DNA from: Polydactylus sextarius
Lineage: Eukaryota > Chordata > Actinopteri > Polynemidae
DNA: 64,000 nt
Reading direction: 5' to 3'
NCBI GenBank assembly: GCA_016801845.1
Contig: CM028917.1
Coordinates: 6,351,001-6,415,000 of the forward strand
The position numbers were made by a program, and so were the translations under genes. How positions within the stretch are numbered: position 1 is the first letter of the stretch; each line of letters starts with the position of its first letter. Shown piece by piece: positions 22,999-36,524 of this stretch. The notes beneath the pieces were generated by a model that saw only the letters and a list, made by a program, of their open reading frames with translations, was not told the origin of the DNA and ran no database searches.

Positions 22999-24500
22999 CA
23001 TGGTGAGAAGAGTTGAGTTAAAAATCTGGAGGAGGTTGTACGGAAAGCGAAGACATAGATGCTGTCATATTCAGTGATGTGAGTGCAGCTCTAATTGTGT
23101 TTATGACCACAGCAAAGATGTCCATTAGTAGTGGGTTCCAGTGTGAATGTAACAAAACACATTGTATATTGCACATTCAAAGATTTGTGCATTCACATAT
23201 TTCACCCAGTATTGACTTTAAATAAGCAGTTTGCCATTTTTCAAACTCTTGTGATTTTCCTTCTTCCTGAGAGTTATTTTTTTCTAGCTAATATGAAACC
23301 ACAGCAAACAAACAACTACCTTGACTTGGTATATAGACTGTTATGTAGGTAACAAAAGGCACCACCAGCACCTCTAATGCTCATTGACTGAACTAAAATG
23401 ACCTGGTCTTTGTGCTAAGCTAAGCCTGTCTGCTGCTGCTAGTTGTTTCATATTTACTCTCTAGTGTTTAGAGAAGTATTGATCTTCATATTCAACTCCT
23501 GGCAAGAAAGAGAGTAACTCAGAAATTCTCGGAAGTTCTCAGAAAATTTTTAATTAATAATTTGGATGAAGAAATAACAGAAAAACACAGAACACATTAA
23601 AAATTATTCTAGATAATAATCCATAATGGGCACTACAAAAATAACATTTAACTCAAACTGAAATCAAATACAAATCATACAAAGATCATACAACCATTTG
23701 TCACGTGTAAGCAAATTATTCAAAGCAAGATGATCTGGGTTCCCCCATATGCTGCTTAAATATGGCTGCAAAATTATTTTTTTTATATTTCTCTGACTCA
23801 ATATCACAGGAGTCTAACTTCATATAGTTGCTTTAACAAGAACCTTAAAAAAATCAATGGATTCCTGTCGTGAGAATATTTAGGTATGACCATGTTTGCT
23901 AAATGCAACTTCAGTATGCTGACATGCCCTCTGATGTTTAGCTAATGTAGCATGGTAGCAACATTTGCTAGGCAATAACTGGTTGTAGTTTTTTATTTGA
24001 TGTCATTTAATTTTATTATCCTGTTGATGCTATTTGATGTGAAAAAGTGGTGTGTGTGTGTGTGTGTATATATATATGTGTGTGTGTGTGTGTGGGGGGG
24101 TCCATTGTGTCAGGGGACCCATAATTCCTTGCTGCGACCCTGCTCAAGAGGCCTTTAACACAGAGACAAGTGTGTCTTTGTAAAGGACCATGTGTTTGTT
24201 TAAGCATGAACTCATTTAATATGTAGTAACTGAACTGGATTAAATCCAACTGTGACACCACCTGGATATAAAGCTATGATGTAAGCGGAGCTATTGAAGG
24301 TAGAGAAGAAACTAGCAGAAGAAGAAGAGTTGAAGATATAGTTTCTGTGTCTCCTCAGCAGCTGAATAAATCTCTGCAGCTTCGCTACAAAGCAGAGAAA
24401 GAGACAGAGACGTGGAGGCAGCCAGGGGAGAGAGAGATGAGAGGAGGCGGGAGAGCACCACGCTCCTGGTCCGCCCCCAAGTTGCAGCACGAGCCATTTA
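21520..24500. other. Intergenic region between divergent prpsap2 and caskin1
   Basis: No gene found. It contains (CA)n at 22556-22579 and 22946-22997, and a TG/TATA/TG composite microsatellite at 24048-24093. The rest is unique-looking AT-rich DNA. Confidence 0.65.
22946..22997. repeat. (CA)n microsatellite, ~52 bp
   Basis: Uninterrupted CA dinucleotides. Confidence 0.97.
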
Positions 24501-25201
24501 ACGGTACGAGCCTTGCCAGCAGAAGCGCGCGCGAGCGTGCGAGCGAGCGCGTGTACGTGTCCCCTTCACTCACTACCCCTGCCCTCTCCCCCCCCCCCAC
24601 GCGGAGAAAATCATTACCAAATACAAAGGCAGGAGTGCACGCGGAGCGATGGCTGCAGCGGCAGCAGCGGTGCTGAATTGTGTTTACGACGCAGAGAACG
24701 AGAGCGGCACAACCGCGGGAGAAAAGGACACCGCGCGCACCCGATTTCTAAACGCACAATCATTTACGCGCAGCGTCTCCGAGTGAGTGAGTGAGCCCGC
24801 GAGGTTTTTTCTCGTCTCCTCTTGTGTTTCCGCGAGGATCCCGAACCGCTCGGTTAATCGTTGTTTTGGTGCGCAGCTGCAAGGAAGAGAGAGGAGGAGG
24901 AGGAGACCGACCTGAGTCCAGCCGGTATCGCGGATGAGAGAGGAGCGCGAGCGAACCGTGCAAACGAGACCATTCATCCATACCGTCAAAATAGCACGCA
25001 CGCGACGCCAGCGCGCCGTTACCGGAATCTGGAACAACCCAGCAGCCTCCGGTCCCATCACGTCCAGGGGCGCTGCACTTAGCAGGGGGATACCCGAGAG
25101 CATCCCTCCATCCCTCTCTCTCTCTCTCTCTGTCTTCCAGCCTCTCTCACCCCATCATATGCTCGAGCTGTAGGGGGTCTCATCATAGTCAGTCAGGGAC
25201 C

Positions 25202-25274
25202 AGGGGGGAGGAGGAGGGAGGAGAAGGAGGGAGGAAGGAAGGAGGAGGAGAAGAAGAAGAAGGGAGGAGGGAGG
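25202..25274 (+). repeat. 73-bp perfect homopurine tract in the caskin1 leader
   Basis: Only A and G on the + strand, built from GGAGGAG, GGAAGGAAGG and AAGAAGAAGA words. It ends 107 bases before the caskin1 ATG. Confidence 0.97.
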
Positions 25275-25345
25275 TTGTTCGTAGCCGCGGTAGACGCACC
25301 CTCCGCCCGGTGAGGCTGGGCTGAAGCGCCGCGCTGTGTCGGAGG

Positions 25346-25360
25346 ATGCTGCGGGAGTAA
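25346..25360 (+). CDS. Upstream ORF in the caskin1 leader (MLRE)
   Basis: ATG CTG CGG GAG TAA, with purine at -3 (AGGATGC). It ends 21 bases before the main ATG. If transcribed as leader, it would be met by scanning ribosomes just before the caskin1 start. Function is inference. Confidence 0.4.
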   Translation: MLRE

Positions 25361-25381
25361 ACGAGCGGCTCAGAGCGGAAG

Positions 25382-25475
25382 ATGGGGAAGGACCAGGAAC
25401 TGCTGCAGGCGGTGAAGACCGAGGACCTGCTTACCGTGCAGAAGCTGCTGCAGAGGCCCCGACCGGGGAAAGCAA
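25382..25475 (+). CDS. caskin1: Caskin-1, first coding exon (3' partial)
   Basis: Caskin-1 is a neuronal multidomain scaffold (ankyrin repeats, SH3, two SAM domains, proline-rich tail) that binds the synaptic MAGUK CASK. The 31 codons plus one base read MGKDQELLQAVKTEDLLTVQ, then KLLQRPRPGKA. This matches the extreme N terminus of vertebrate caskin-1 (MGKEQELVQAVKAED, LLQRPRPGKA) and differs from caskin-2. This part leads into the first ankyrin repeat. The ATG has A at -3 and G at +4. The donor is GTAAGA at 25476, splitting the next Lys codon as expected (A|AG). No downstream exon is recognisable in this window. Confidence 0.88.
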
Positions 25476-25485
25476 GTAAGATAAA

Positions 25486-25870
25486 TATATATATATATAT
25501 ATATATATAGTATAGTAGAATAGATAAAAGATTGAAAAAAAAAAATCACAGCTGTTGTATGGAACACTGATGGTTTGTAACATACCATTGCTGGATGATG
25601 ATGATGATGCTACTAGGCCTGTGATGTTTTCTATGGTATGTGTATGTGTGTGTGTGTGTGTGTGTGTGTCTGGGGTTGTATGCATCAGGGTGTATAAGAA
25701 AAGATTAGTGGTGTGACTGGAGACTGACAGTCCACTCGAGACCCCCTGTGTGAGTGCACTGCAGCAAGCAGGGAGAGATGGGGGGAGTTAGGGTGAGGGG
25801 TGGGGTGTGTTTCCCAGTCAGAGGTGTGTGTGTGCGTGTGTGTGCGTGTGTGTGTGTGTGTGTGACCCTT
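25486..25870. repeat. Microsatellite cluster after the caskin1 exon
   Basis: (TA)n at 25486-25509, (TG)n at 25636-25669 and TG/CG-rich repeat at 25823-25863, all within 400 bases of the donor. Confidence 0.9.
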
Positions 25871-28158
<2,288 letters not shown>

Positions 28159-28170
28159 TATAATGTACCT

Positions 28171-29224
28171 TGATCAGCCATAACATTATGGCCACCTGAT
28201 ATTGTGATGGTCTCCTTTCGACACCAAAGCAGCTTTGACTGGTACCAAGATATCAGCAGCAGATACTGTAAGTCTTGTAAGTTGCCACAGAGGCCTCCGT
28301 GGTTCAGACTTGTTTGTCTGATACATCCCTCAACCAACTGGGAGGAGACCTCAGGGTAAACCCAAAACAATGTGCAGGGATTATATATTTCATCTAGTCT
28401 GGAAATGCTTGGGGTCCTTTAGACAGAGGACATCCAGTCTACCCTGCTTGACCTGTTGTCAGTGCAACCCAAACTTGGTGACTGAAATAAGTGACTGAAA
28501 ATGGATGGATCAAACCCTTAGATGATTGATTGTATTGAGATCTAAAGTCAACACATTGAACTTGCTGATTCTCTAACTATCCTGAACCATTGTTGCAGTG
28601 TGACAGGATCATTATCCTGCTGAAGGAGGATACTGTCATCCTCGAATACTGTTAGGTATGTTGTACGTGTCAAAGTTTCCCAACAGAACATTGTTCAAAG
28701 CATCACTGACTCCACCAGCTTGTCTTCTTCCCATAATTCGTCATCATGCCATGTTTTCTTATATAACTGACCAATTCAGCCATCAATATGACGCAATAGA
28801 AAACAGGAAACATACACAACATATCGTGTATTCTGACATCTTTGTGTCAGACCAGCTTTAACTCTTTCAGCAGCTAGTAGCTCCTCTGTTGATTTGGACC
28901 ACAAGGACCAGCTGACAAACATCGATGAACCTTGTCCACCTGTCACTGGTTCACTTCCTACGATGATGTTGATAGGTACTGACCACTACAGACCCATGAG
29001 AGCTGTAGCGTTGGAGATGCTCTGACCCAGTCATCTAACCATCACATGACAGTTTGGTCCTTGTCACATCTTCACTGATCATTTTCCTGCTTCCAACATC
29101 AACTTCAAAGACAAATTGTTCCCTTGCTGCCTCATATATCCCAACCTCTGACAGTTGCCATTGTAACAAGATAATCAGTGTTATTCAATTCAGTGATTCG
29201 TGTCCTAATGTTATAGCTGGTTGA
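28171..29224 (-). mobile_element. Decayed Tc1-like DNA transposon
   Basis: The ends are degenerate inverted repeats. The left reads GATCAGCCATAACATTATGG and the right, reversed, ACCAGCTATAACATTAGGA. Inside, read on the minus strand, are remnants of a Tc1-type element that I recognise from fish genomes. They include the 3' transposase region (28190-28345), GAACATTGTTCAAAGCATCA with CCACCAGCTTG (28686-28722), TAGGTACTGACCACT (28971-28985) and the N-terminal region GGAGATGCTCTGACCCAGTC (29012-29031). The right arm at 29130-29224 matches the TTGTAACAAGATAATCAGTG arm word. At 1.05 kb it is shorter than the usual 1.5-1.6 kb, with internal deletions and no usable frame, so it is an old dead copy. 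Confidence 0.82.
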
Positions 29225-30227
29225 TGTATACAAATCAATTACTACATTTACTTGTAAAGCAGTATTTTACACTGTGGTGCTGAAACTTAGTTAACATCTC
29301 TCTGTGAGATGACTGGATACCAACAGGGATGAGAAGTACCACTGAGTCTTATCACTGGTATTTTCTGTGGAAATTTGGTTTGTTATGCAATGTAGTGGGA
29401 GTCGCCATAATATGGTTAAAAACTTACACAGGGTGGGGTTATGTGCAGCCTCTATGTTTTTGACTTGAGGATTTCTCCATCAGACTCCTACGCATGTTCA
29501 GAAATAAAACAATCAAAGATAGGATGTGAAAAGCGATGCCTTATATCTACATCCCATCATCAGGTTTTCCTACCTCTCTGTGCACTCCCTGTGCTCTGTT
29601 TTGAGCATTGTGCACTCAGACATGCTGCATAATCAATCATTCATCCGGCATCCAGTGACACAGGCCACAGTCTCTCCTCTGTAAACACTTAATCTCTAGA
29701 CATCGTCGTCCTATCGCCGACTGACTGGACATTTCGAGGGTCAGTCTTGGCTTTGCCAACACACTTACGCATGATAGAAAGTCTCATCCAAGGTAACTGT
29801 TAATGCTTAACCAAAGCATCAAGATCGATCTGCTCTCAGCTCTCTCTGTGTTGGTCTGTATTTACAACACCGTGCAGAAATTTAACATTTCTGTAACTGA
29901 CAGCTAGTGCTGCTGCAGAAACTGCTTAATACGTCTGGTGAAATTTGATTTATTTCCTCTCTCAGCTCCAGAAAAGCTGAGTATTTTTAAGATGGTGAGT
30001 ACCTGCTGTGTGTTTCTGCAGGACACTGATATTACATGACTGTATGCCACCCTCTCACAAAAACACAGCAAAAAACAAGCAAACAAACAATCCGGGCAGA
30101 AAGAGGAAGCAATAATGACAGAGTGGAGCTGAGAGTCCCAGACAAACAGCCGGGGAGTCTAACGTTAGGCTGATGTTAACACAGACCTGTTTGTCATCTA
30201 GCATTAAATACAAAGCTCACAGGACAG

Positions 30228-30285
<58 letters not shown>

Positions 30286-30632
30286 ATAGTAGGGAGAGAA
30301 AAGTGTGAGTGTGGTTTGTGGTGGTAATGGGTAGATGTGTGGTTGAACAGTGTGTGCTCAGAGGTGTGTATGTGAGTGAAGGAGAAGGTATGAGGGTTGG
30401 GTTTGGTCTGTGTGTGTGTGTAAAATGGGTCTGGCAAAGACTCTGCCCTGCTGCAACTCATTTACTCCTACTCAGACCAGACACACAGTCTACGCATATT
30501 CACCTGCACACAAGCACACACACGGAGAATCGCACACTCATGCAGACACATCTGGCACCATCTGGAGAGCCATCATCAGTTTGCTGTCACTCAACTCGCC
30601 TACTACACATGGCACTAGGCGAGGTCATAACA

Positions 30633-30666
<34 letters not shown>

Positions 30667-32695
30667 GTGTATAGACCTTGAGTGTGACCTGAGGTCTGTG
30701 TTTGTTAATGGGGTGTTTTTAGTGTTTGTGTGTCAAGGCAGGAGGTGTAATCTATATTGATGGTTGTTTATTGTGTGTCATTAAAGCGTCTGTGTGTGTG
30801 TGTGTGTGTGTATGTCTGTGTGCTGCAACCTGTGACACTGCCACATCCACCCCCACTGTCATCAGAGACTCTCACATGCTCACATCACTACAAAACAACA
30901 TTATCTCCGTCCTCTTCCTTTTCTGTTTTGAATCCAGGAGAGACATGTACCGACTGACTCTCTCCCCTTTTCCCCTTTCTCCTCCATCTTTTTCTGTGTG
31001 TCGACGGCATAGCGCGGCAGTACAGCAGACAATTGCATCCACACCACTGCACATTCACAAAGGAGCATGCGGGTAAACAGAGAGGAAGCTTCACACGCTG
31101 TCAGCCAGAGAGTCTTCATACCGGTTAACTGTGCTATGTCTGCAAACTACATGCTTCAGTGAGAGAAATATGTCACAAGGCAGCTTGTTGTTGCCTTTTT
31201 TTGTGGACGCTGCACTTAAATTATACAGCACATAATAATTCAATTTACATTAGCTCATAGGTGCCACAGTGCCCTGGACGTTAACGGCGCTGTTATAAAT
31301 TTGAAAAATAGTGTTTGCCTTACTGCAGCTTTTTCTTATGTGAGCTTCAATTAAAAGATTATGTTTGCAGTGTTGGTTAAAGTGGTACCACACATGTATA
31401 TAAGTAGGAATAGAGAGAAAGTGAGATATCTTTAATCTTTATTCCTTGGTCTGATTCAAGCTTCAAAAATGCTGATCCTGAGTCATAAATCTTCCATAAA
31501 ATAAACCATATTTTCAAACTCTACATTCCCACCTCATAGGGATGTTTCAAACTCAACTCAAGACAACCCTCATGTTATAATCTAATCTAGGTTATTTTCC
31601 CTTTAAAAATAATTCCTACAAGCCAAAGAAGAGTATGAGGAATTATCAAATGATAACTGTGTCTTTACAGGATGAGATAATGTGTAAAGTCATTGTGTCC
31701 AGATCTGTACTGTGCTTGTGTACTAACACTTGCTATTTTGAGGTTGTGTTCACACTAACGTGTACAGCAACATGTAGTGCACTAAATATAAACTGTAAAC
31801 TGTTGCCTTCTTGGCTAAGTAGAGGGAAGGGAGGGACCACTGATGTATTAACTAAAATGTCGTCAACACAGGTTGCAAGCAAAAAGAGTAAAAAAGCAGT
31901 CTGTTAGCAGACAGTTAAGGCTTTATATATTTTGCAGCGTTTGGATAATTTTGAGTCTTTGCTCTTGTAGCTTCATACCAACTCCCACAGGGAACATCTA
32001 TTCATTTGTTTGGATATTTGTTTGTAACAGTTTTGTGCGAAGTGGCCGTGACACTAATCTAAAAAAGTGAAACTGAAAGACACTAAAATGTTCCAATAGT
32101 TGAAAGACTTGAAATATTGAATATAGCCACTTTGAGTAAAAGTAACAACACTGCAATGCAAAGAAATGACAATGATAATACAATATTATATTATATTATG
32201 TTTTTATGTTTTTTTATTTTATTTTTTGTATTTTCATGTTTCCTGTCTCCGATTTACCTTTGTACAGATCTTCGTGCCACCAGCACTTCCTTCAGAGCAG
32301 ATTAGGTGAATATGACGTGATGAAAGTGTGTCTGGGGGGTGTTTCTGTCATAACATCAGAGCACTTTGACAACATCATGTATAATGTAGAGAGGAGGGGG
32401 GGTCGCTCCTGCACGTTTTCACCGTCAGGCACAGGACAGCAGCAGCGCGGCTAGTTTTCACAGCGAAGACACAGATTCTTATTCATATACAACGGTTTTC
32501 ATTGTGTTACACATATAGTTTATATAGAGCCACAGAGACGTGACTGTATTATAGATCGAGTTTCATCTGGAAAACTGAATTAGAAACGATAATATTGAGA
32601 GAGAGCGAAGGCCCGGCTGGCTGAGTTTGCTTTATTTTTCTCAAAAACATCATCACTCACTTCTGCTGCTGCTGTCGGCCGCCTCCATGATTGAA
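29225..32695. other. Intronic DNA with TG repeats, no gene found
   Basis: It contains (TG)n at 30229-30284, more TG-rich DNA at 30405-30425, 30633-30670 and 30790-30811, and an AT-rich stretch at 32120-32240. Open frames here are short and unlike known proteins. Confidence 0.6.
30229..30284. repeat. (TG)n microsatellite, 56 bp
   Basis: Uninterrupted TG dinucleotides. Confidence 0.97.
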
Positions 32696-32698
32696 TTA

Positions 32699-33925
32699 CA
32701 GAACAGAGAGAGAGAAAGAGAGATGGAAAGAGAAAGCGTTCAGGAAAACAGGGAATGTGACAGGGGTTGAGGAGGAAAAGAAGGAAGGAGAGCGAACAGA
32801 ATAGAAGATGTTTTTTGATGAAGGAGGAGGACAGGTGGGGGAAGAGGTGGTGGAGGAGGAGGAGAAGGGGGAGGAGGAGGAGGGGTGATGAAAGGATGAA
32901 AATGATGAAAGAGAGAACAAGGGAACAAGGTGATGAAATGGAGGGAGACCTGAATCTGAACAACATCATTTCCACCTGACTTTTATTCTGATTGTCAACA
33001 TATCTAGCTTCTGTCTCTCTCTCTCTCTCTCACACACACACACGCACACTCATCTACACAATACACTGCACCAAAAATAACATCCAGATAGTTTAATGGG
33101 TCACTGGCAGGTTCATGGAGAAGAAGAGAGGTGAGGAAGGACACTGGAGGGAGGAGGAAGGGAAAGAATGCTCGGGTGTGGAAGCAGGAAGGAAGAGAGG
33201 AATGGGAAACCAAGGAAATGACAAGAGAGTGGAGAAAGTTAAATGCATAAAAGGGAGGACATTTAATGACAGAGGGAAAGAACAGGAACACGAAGGACAA
33301 AGAAGAATACGATGGGACAGGAAAAGGAAAGAGTAAGGGAGGAAAGGGAAGTAAAGAAAATGAAGAAATATAGAAGTTTTTGGAGAAACTGAAGAAAAAA
33401 GAACAGTACAATGAAATGAAAAAGAAAGAGCGAAATGAGAGGAAAAGTCAGAGAAGTCAGTGAAGGAAACAGGGAAGGAAAGTGAAGTAAGCAATAGAAA
33501 AGAAAAGATGAAAGTATAGGAAAGTATATAGAAAAATAAAGGGTGGAAGAGGATATGAAAGAAAAGGACACTTAAACACATTAAAATGGGAAAGGAAAGA
33601 AATGAGAGGAGTGGGAAATACAATAAAGACAAAGAGGGAAAGGTAAATAAATGTCAGAAAGAAAAGGAGAGGAAGGAAAATGGGCAGAAAAAAAGAAAAG
33701 AAATATGACAAAATGAATAGGAAAACTTTCCTGTTATGACAGGGAAGATGAAGAAATGTAGGAAGGGCAGCAGAGAAAGGAAAAAGAAAATGAAAAGAGA
33801 GTGAAGACGAGTGGTTTGTTAAAGAGAGAGAAAGCAAAGCAGATTAATAGAGAAGCAGAGAGAGGGGGTGGAGGTGATAATGAGGAGAGAAACACAAAGA
33901 TGGGACAGAAATAAAAAAAAAGACA
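32699..33925 (+). repeat. Purine-skewed island (~1.2 kb)
   Basis: The + strand is overwhelmingly A/G in two blocks, 32699-32950 and 33112-33925. They are separated by ordinary DNA with a CT/CA microsatellite (33015-33045). The words are GAGGAGG, GGAAAG and AAAGAAAG, with no fixed period. The long minus-strand frames here (Ser/Phe/Leu/Pro-rich) come from the lack of stops in polypyrimidine sequence and are not genes. Confidence 0.85.
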
Positions 33926-34137
33926 AGTGCAATGTGATGTGTGAAATGACGTTCGATTCTATTCTATTCTACTCAGTTCTATTATTTTTATTCTATTGCA
34001 GCTACAGATTAGTAGAATAAGATGTTGTTGGTGGTGTAGTCTGGATATTAAGACCACCCACAAAATGAGAGGGGCGGTGGAGTGGGACCATCCCTGCTCA
34101 ATCAGTACCGATTACAGAGCTGGCATTAACACACTCA

Positions 34138-34168
<31 letters not shown>

Positions 34169-36232
34169 CCCCACCCCCCACTTTTGTAGGACTGGCACAG
34201 AGAGGTACAGACTAGAGGGATTAATATCATCAGCATTATAATTATTTAAGTGGAAGTGAAGCAGAAGAAAAGTTGTCACGCTCTCTCTCCCTCCCTCTCT
34301 CACAAACACACACACACACGCACACACACTCAGTAATAGAGTTACAGTGTATTTATATATGCAAGCAAAAGTCTCCACAAATCTCACAGGTATGAAATAA
34401 AGAACAAAAAAAGACTAGAAAACAGCTGAGCCATGTTGTTTTTTTAAGGGACTAGTACAGTAGCTTTATGTGTGTGTAAGTGTGTGTTAGCTTGAAAAGG
34501 TGTATTGTGTGTGTGTATGTGTGTGTGTCTCTCTGTAGGAGCTGCTGCAGAGTGCCACTGTGCCTCTTCTACATCGCCTGGCAGGATTTTTCCACTCACG
34601 CCCTGAATTCATAACATTGAGCGTATTCTTACTTCTTCAAATTCATGTTTGAGCAGCTAATAAAGGCAGGAAATTGTGCATTTTTTTCACACTCAGCTCC
34701 TGAACTTAAGCTAACACAGTCTGGAACAAGGTTTTTACTGTATACTACATGAGAATCTTTTAGAAACGTTCCACTCTACACCCCGATCTGAATACATTTA
34801 GTATCGCCTTGGGACTTTCTGAATGAATGCTGGTGCTCTCGCTATGCCAGTGGCCACTAAAAACAGGACTGTGACAGAGAGCTGGGTGTGGGCCCACGAC
34901 TTAGGAAAATGTGTCGTACACTGACACACCCTCAGACCTTTGATATGTGTGAAAATATTCAGCAGGCTAAAGTAGCTGTGCAGTATACAGTGCATTAGAG
35001 CTTTGTTTTGATAGAGACTAACTTTCCTTCATACAGTGGACATTTCATAGCAGTTTTCAATGTTAGTAGCAGGTATACCACTGACTGAAAACAATGAGTC
35101 CTAATTTCTCAATTTCAAACAGAACTGCACAAAATAAGGCTTTTTTCCAGTAGACTGCCATCCAGCTAGCTTGCTAATTAAGCGTATTAAGCCAATTTAG
35201 CTAATGTGAACTCCTTAACACAAACACAAACTTCCCCAATCTTTTCTTCTGACTCTTTTTGAAATAAGAACTATGTTGAAATGTTTTCAATGTTCTCTGG
35301 AGGATCACATTTGCAATGTTGCGCTAAATGTTGACTTCATGTTTTCCGTTGTTCTTAGGTGGTCAATGAGGAAATGAAAAAAAAAATAGCTCACTGATTA
35401 CATTGATTTTGGCCCTTTAAATGTGATATATCAAGATCCCCTTGAGTAAAAGCTTCAAATTTTGAACTAATGATCACTCTGACTCAGAGATAAACTGATC
35501 ACATTATGGAGACCAAAGGTCACAGTAACCTCACATTTTTGTGAACATGTTATCAGAAAATCTGATACAGACATCCAGTTGGACTCAAGCGTGAACTGAT
35601 CAGAACTTAATGGCTGATGGTCAAAAATCAAGGTCACTGTGACCTCATTGTTTTGGCTATAACTCATGAATTCAAAAACTAATTACCTGCAACTGAACTG
35701 GTGGGTGGAAAAAATTCAACCACAAACTGATAATTCTAGTTTTAATGGAACCGAAACTGCCAAAACATTTTAAGTAAGACAAGGTTACTGCAGATGATAT
35801 TTTATATTTAAGTATGTGAACTCAATGATTAATTAATTTCTTGCACTTTTACTCTTTTGTTTTTGGCATCAGAAAGACTAAAGACTAAAAAGACCCTACA
35901 CATTCTTTTAGTATCAGTTTTTAAATTATTTCCCAGATGGATTTGTGAAACTATCCCATACATGTTCTCTGTGCTTCCATCTGTCATCAGTATATGGTAG
36001 CTGCCCATTAAAGCGCCTGTATGTGGTAACATAACCATCTGGTGTGAGGAAACATCAGCACGACCACGTCGCTCATACGGTACGAGCATTCATCCTCATA
36101 CAGGATGCGGCAGTCACAGACCAGAGTGGACAGATGTTGAGTCTGGTCATAGTGTGTCGTCACACATAGGCTGGTGGGTGTATGTGGGATCTAGTAGCTG
36201 AACAGATGCCCACACAGCTACAGCTTTATAAT

Positions 36233-36235
<3 letters not shown>
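33926..36235. other. Intronic DNA with one dispersed repeat copy
   Basis: (CA)n at 34137-34164 and TG-rich DNA near 34470-34535. A partial copy of the TGACC-word fish repeat lies at about 35460-35710. No gene. Confidence 0.6.
35460..35710 (-). repeat. Partial copy of the dispersed TGACC-word fish repeat
   Basis: Contains ACCAAAGGTCACAGTAACCT, AGTTGGACTCAAGCGTGAAC, AAATCAAGGTCACTGTGACC and GGCTATAACTCATGAATTC. The same word order recurs at 49570-49770. Confidence 0.65.

Positions 36236-36293
<58 letters not shown>
36236..36293. repeat. (ATAC)n/(AT)n microsatellite flanking the Tc1 element
   Basis: About seven ATAC units and then AT dinucleotides, ending in the TA at 36292-36293 that borders the transposon. 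The AT tract resumes at 37938, followed by (TG)n to about 37992. Confidence 0.92.
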
Positions 36294-36507
36294 CAGTCGT
36301 CCTCAAAATTATTCATACCCTTGCTAAATTGTGTGATTTTTGCATATTGTCATGAAATGAACGCATGTTTTCAAATTTATGCATCAGTTATATGTGACCA
36401 ACAATTGAAAGAATGACAACAATACAAAATTCAAACAAAATATTTATTTCTGGGGTATTGTATTATTGGACTCCCAAAAAATGCCACGTTCAAAATTATT
36501 CATACCC
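36294..36507. repeat. Left terminal inverted repeat with two direct repeats
   Basis: Outer (36304-36320) and inner (36491-36507) copies of CAAAATTATTCATACCC, 187 bases apart. This is the IR/DR layout known from other fish Tc1-like transposons, where the transposase binds both copies. Confidence 0.93.
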
Positions 36508-36524
36508 TAATCCATTGTCTTTAT

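Larger units (their letters stand above)
24500..25381 (+). promoter_or_regulatory. caskin1: CpG-rich promoter/5' leader of caskin1
   Basis: GC content and CpG density rise sharply from about 24520 (for example GCGCGCGCGAGCG at 24526) and fall again after the first coding exon, as in a CpG island promoter. It contains a CT-rich stretch ending in TGTCTTCCAG (25110-25140) that could be a 3' splice site, so the leader may be spliced. A 73-bp homopurine run and a 4-codon uORF lie just before the start codon. No TATA box is evident, and the transcription start cannot be placed. Confidence 0.6.

Noticed and set aside
24513..25103. Several open frames on both strands in the GC-rich caskin1 leader
   Set aside because: Typical of CpG-island composition. 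Arg-rich, overlapping, and none resembles a known protein.
33093..33837. Long minus-strand open frames (up to 179 codons), Phe/Ser/Leu/Pro-rich, looking membrane-like
   Set aside because: They are the polypyrimidine complement of a purine-skewed tract. Stops are depleted by composition, and no family resemblance or start context is present.
34520..34600. Possible caskin1 exon after TCTCTCTGTAG (GAGCTGCTGCAGAGTGCC)
   Set aside because: The acceptor looks fair, but the reading does not match the conserved KLLGSTKK/VNFQD segment expected next and no donor follows in a suitable place.
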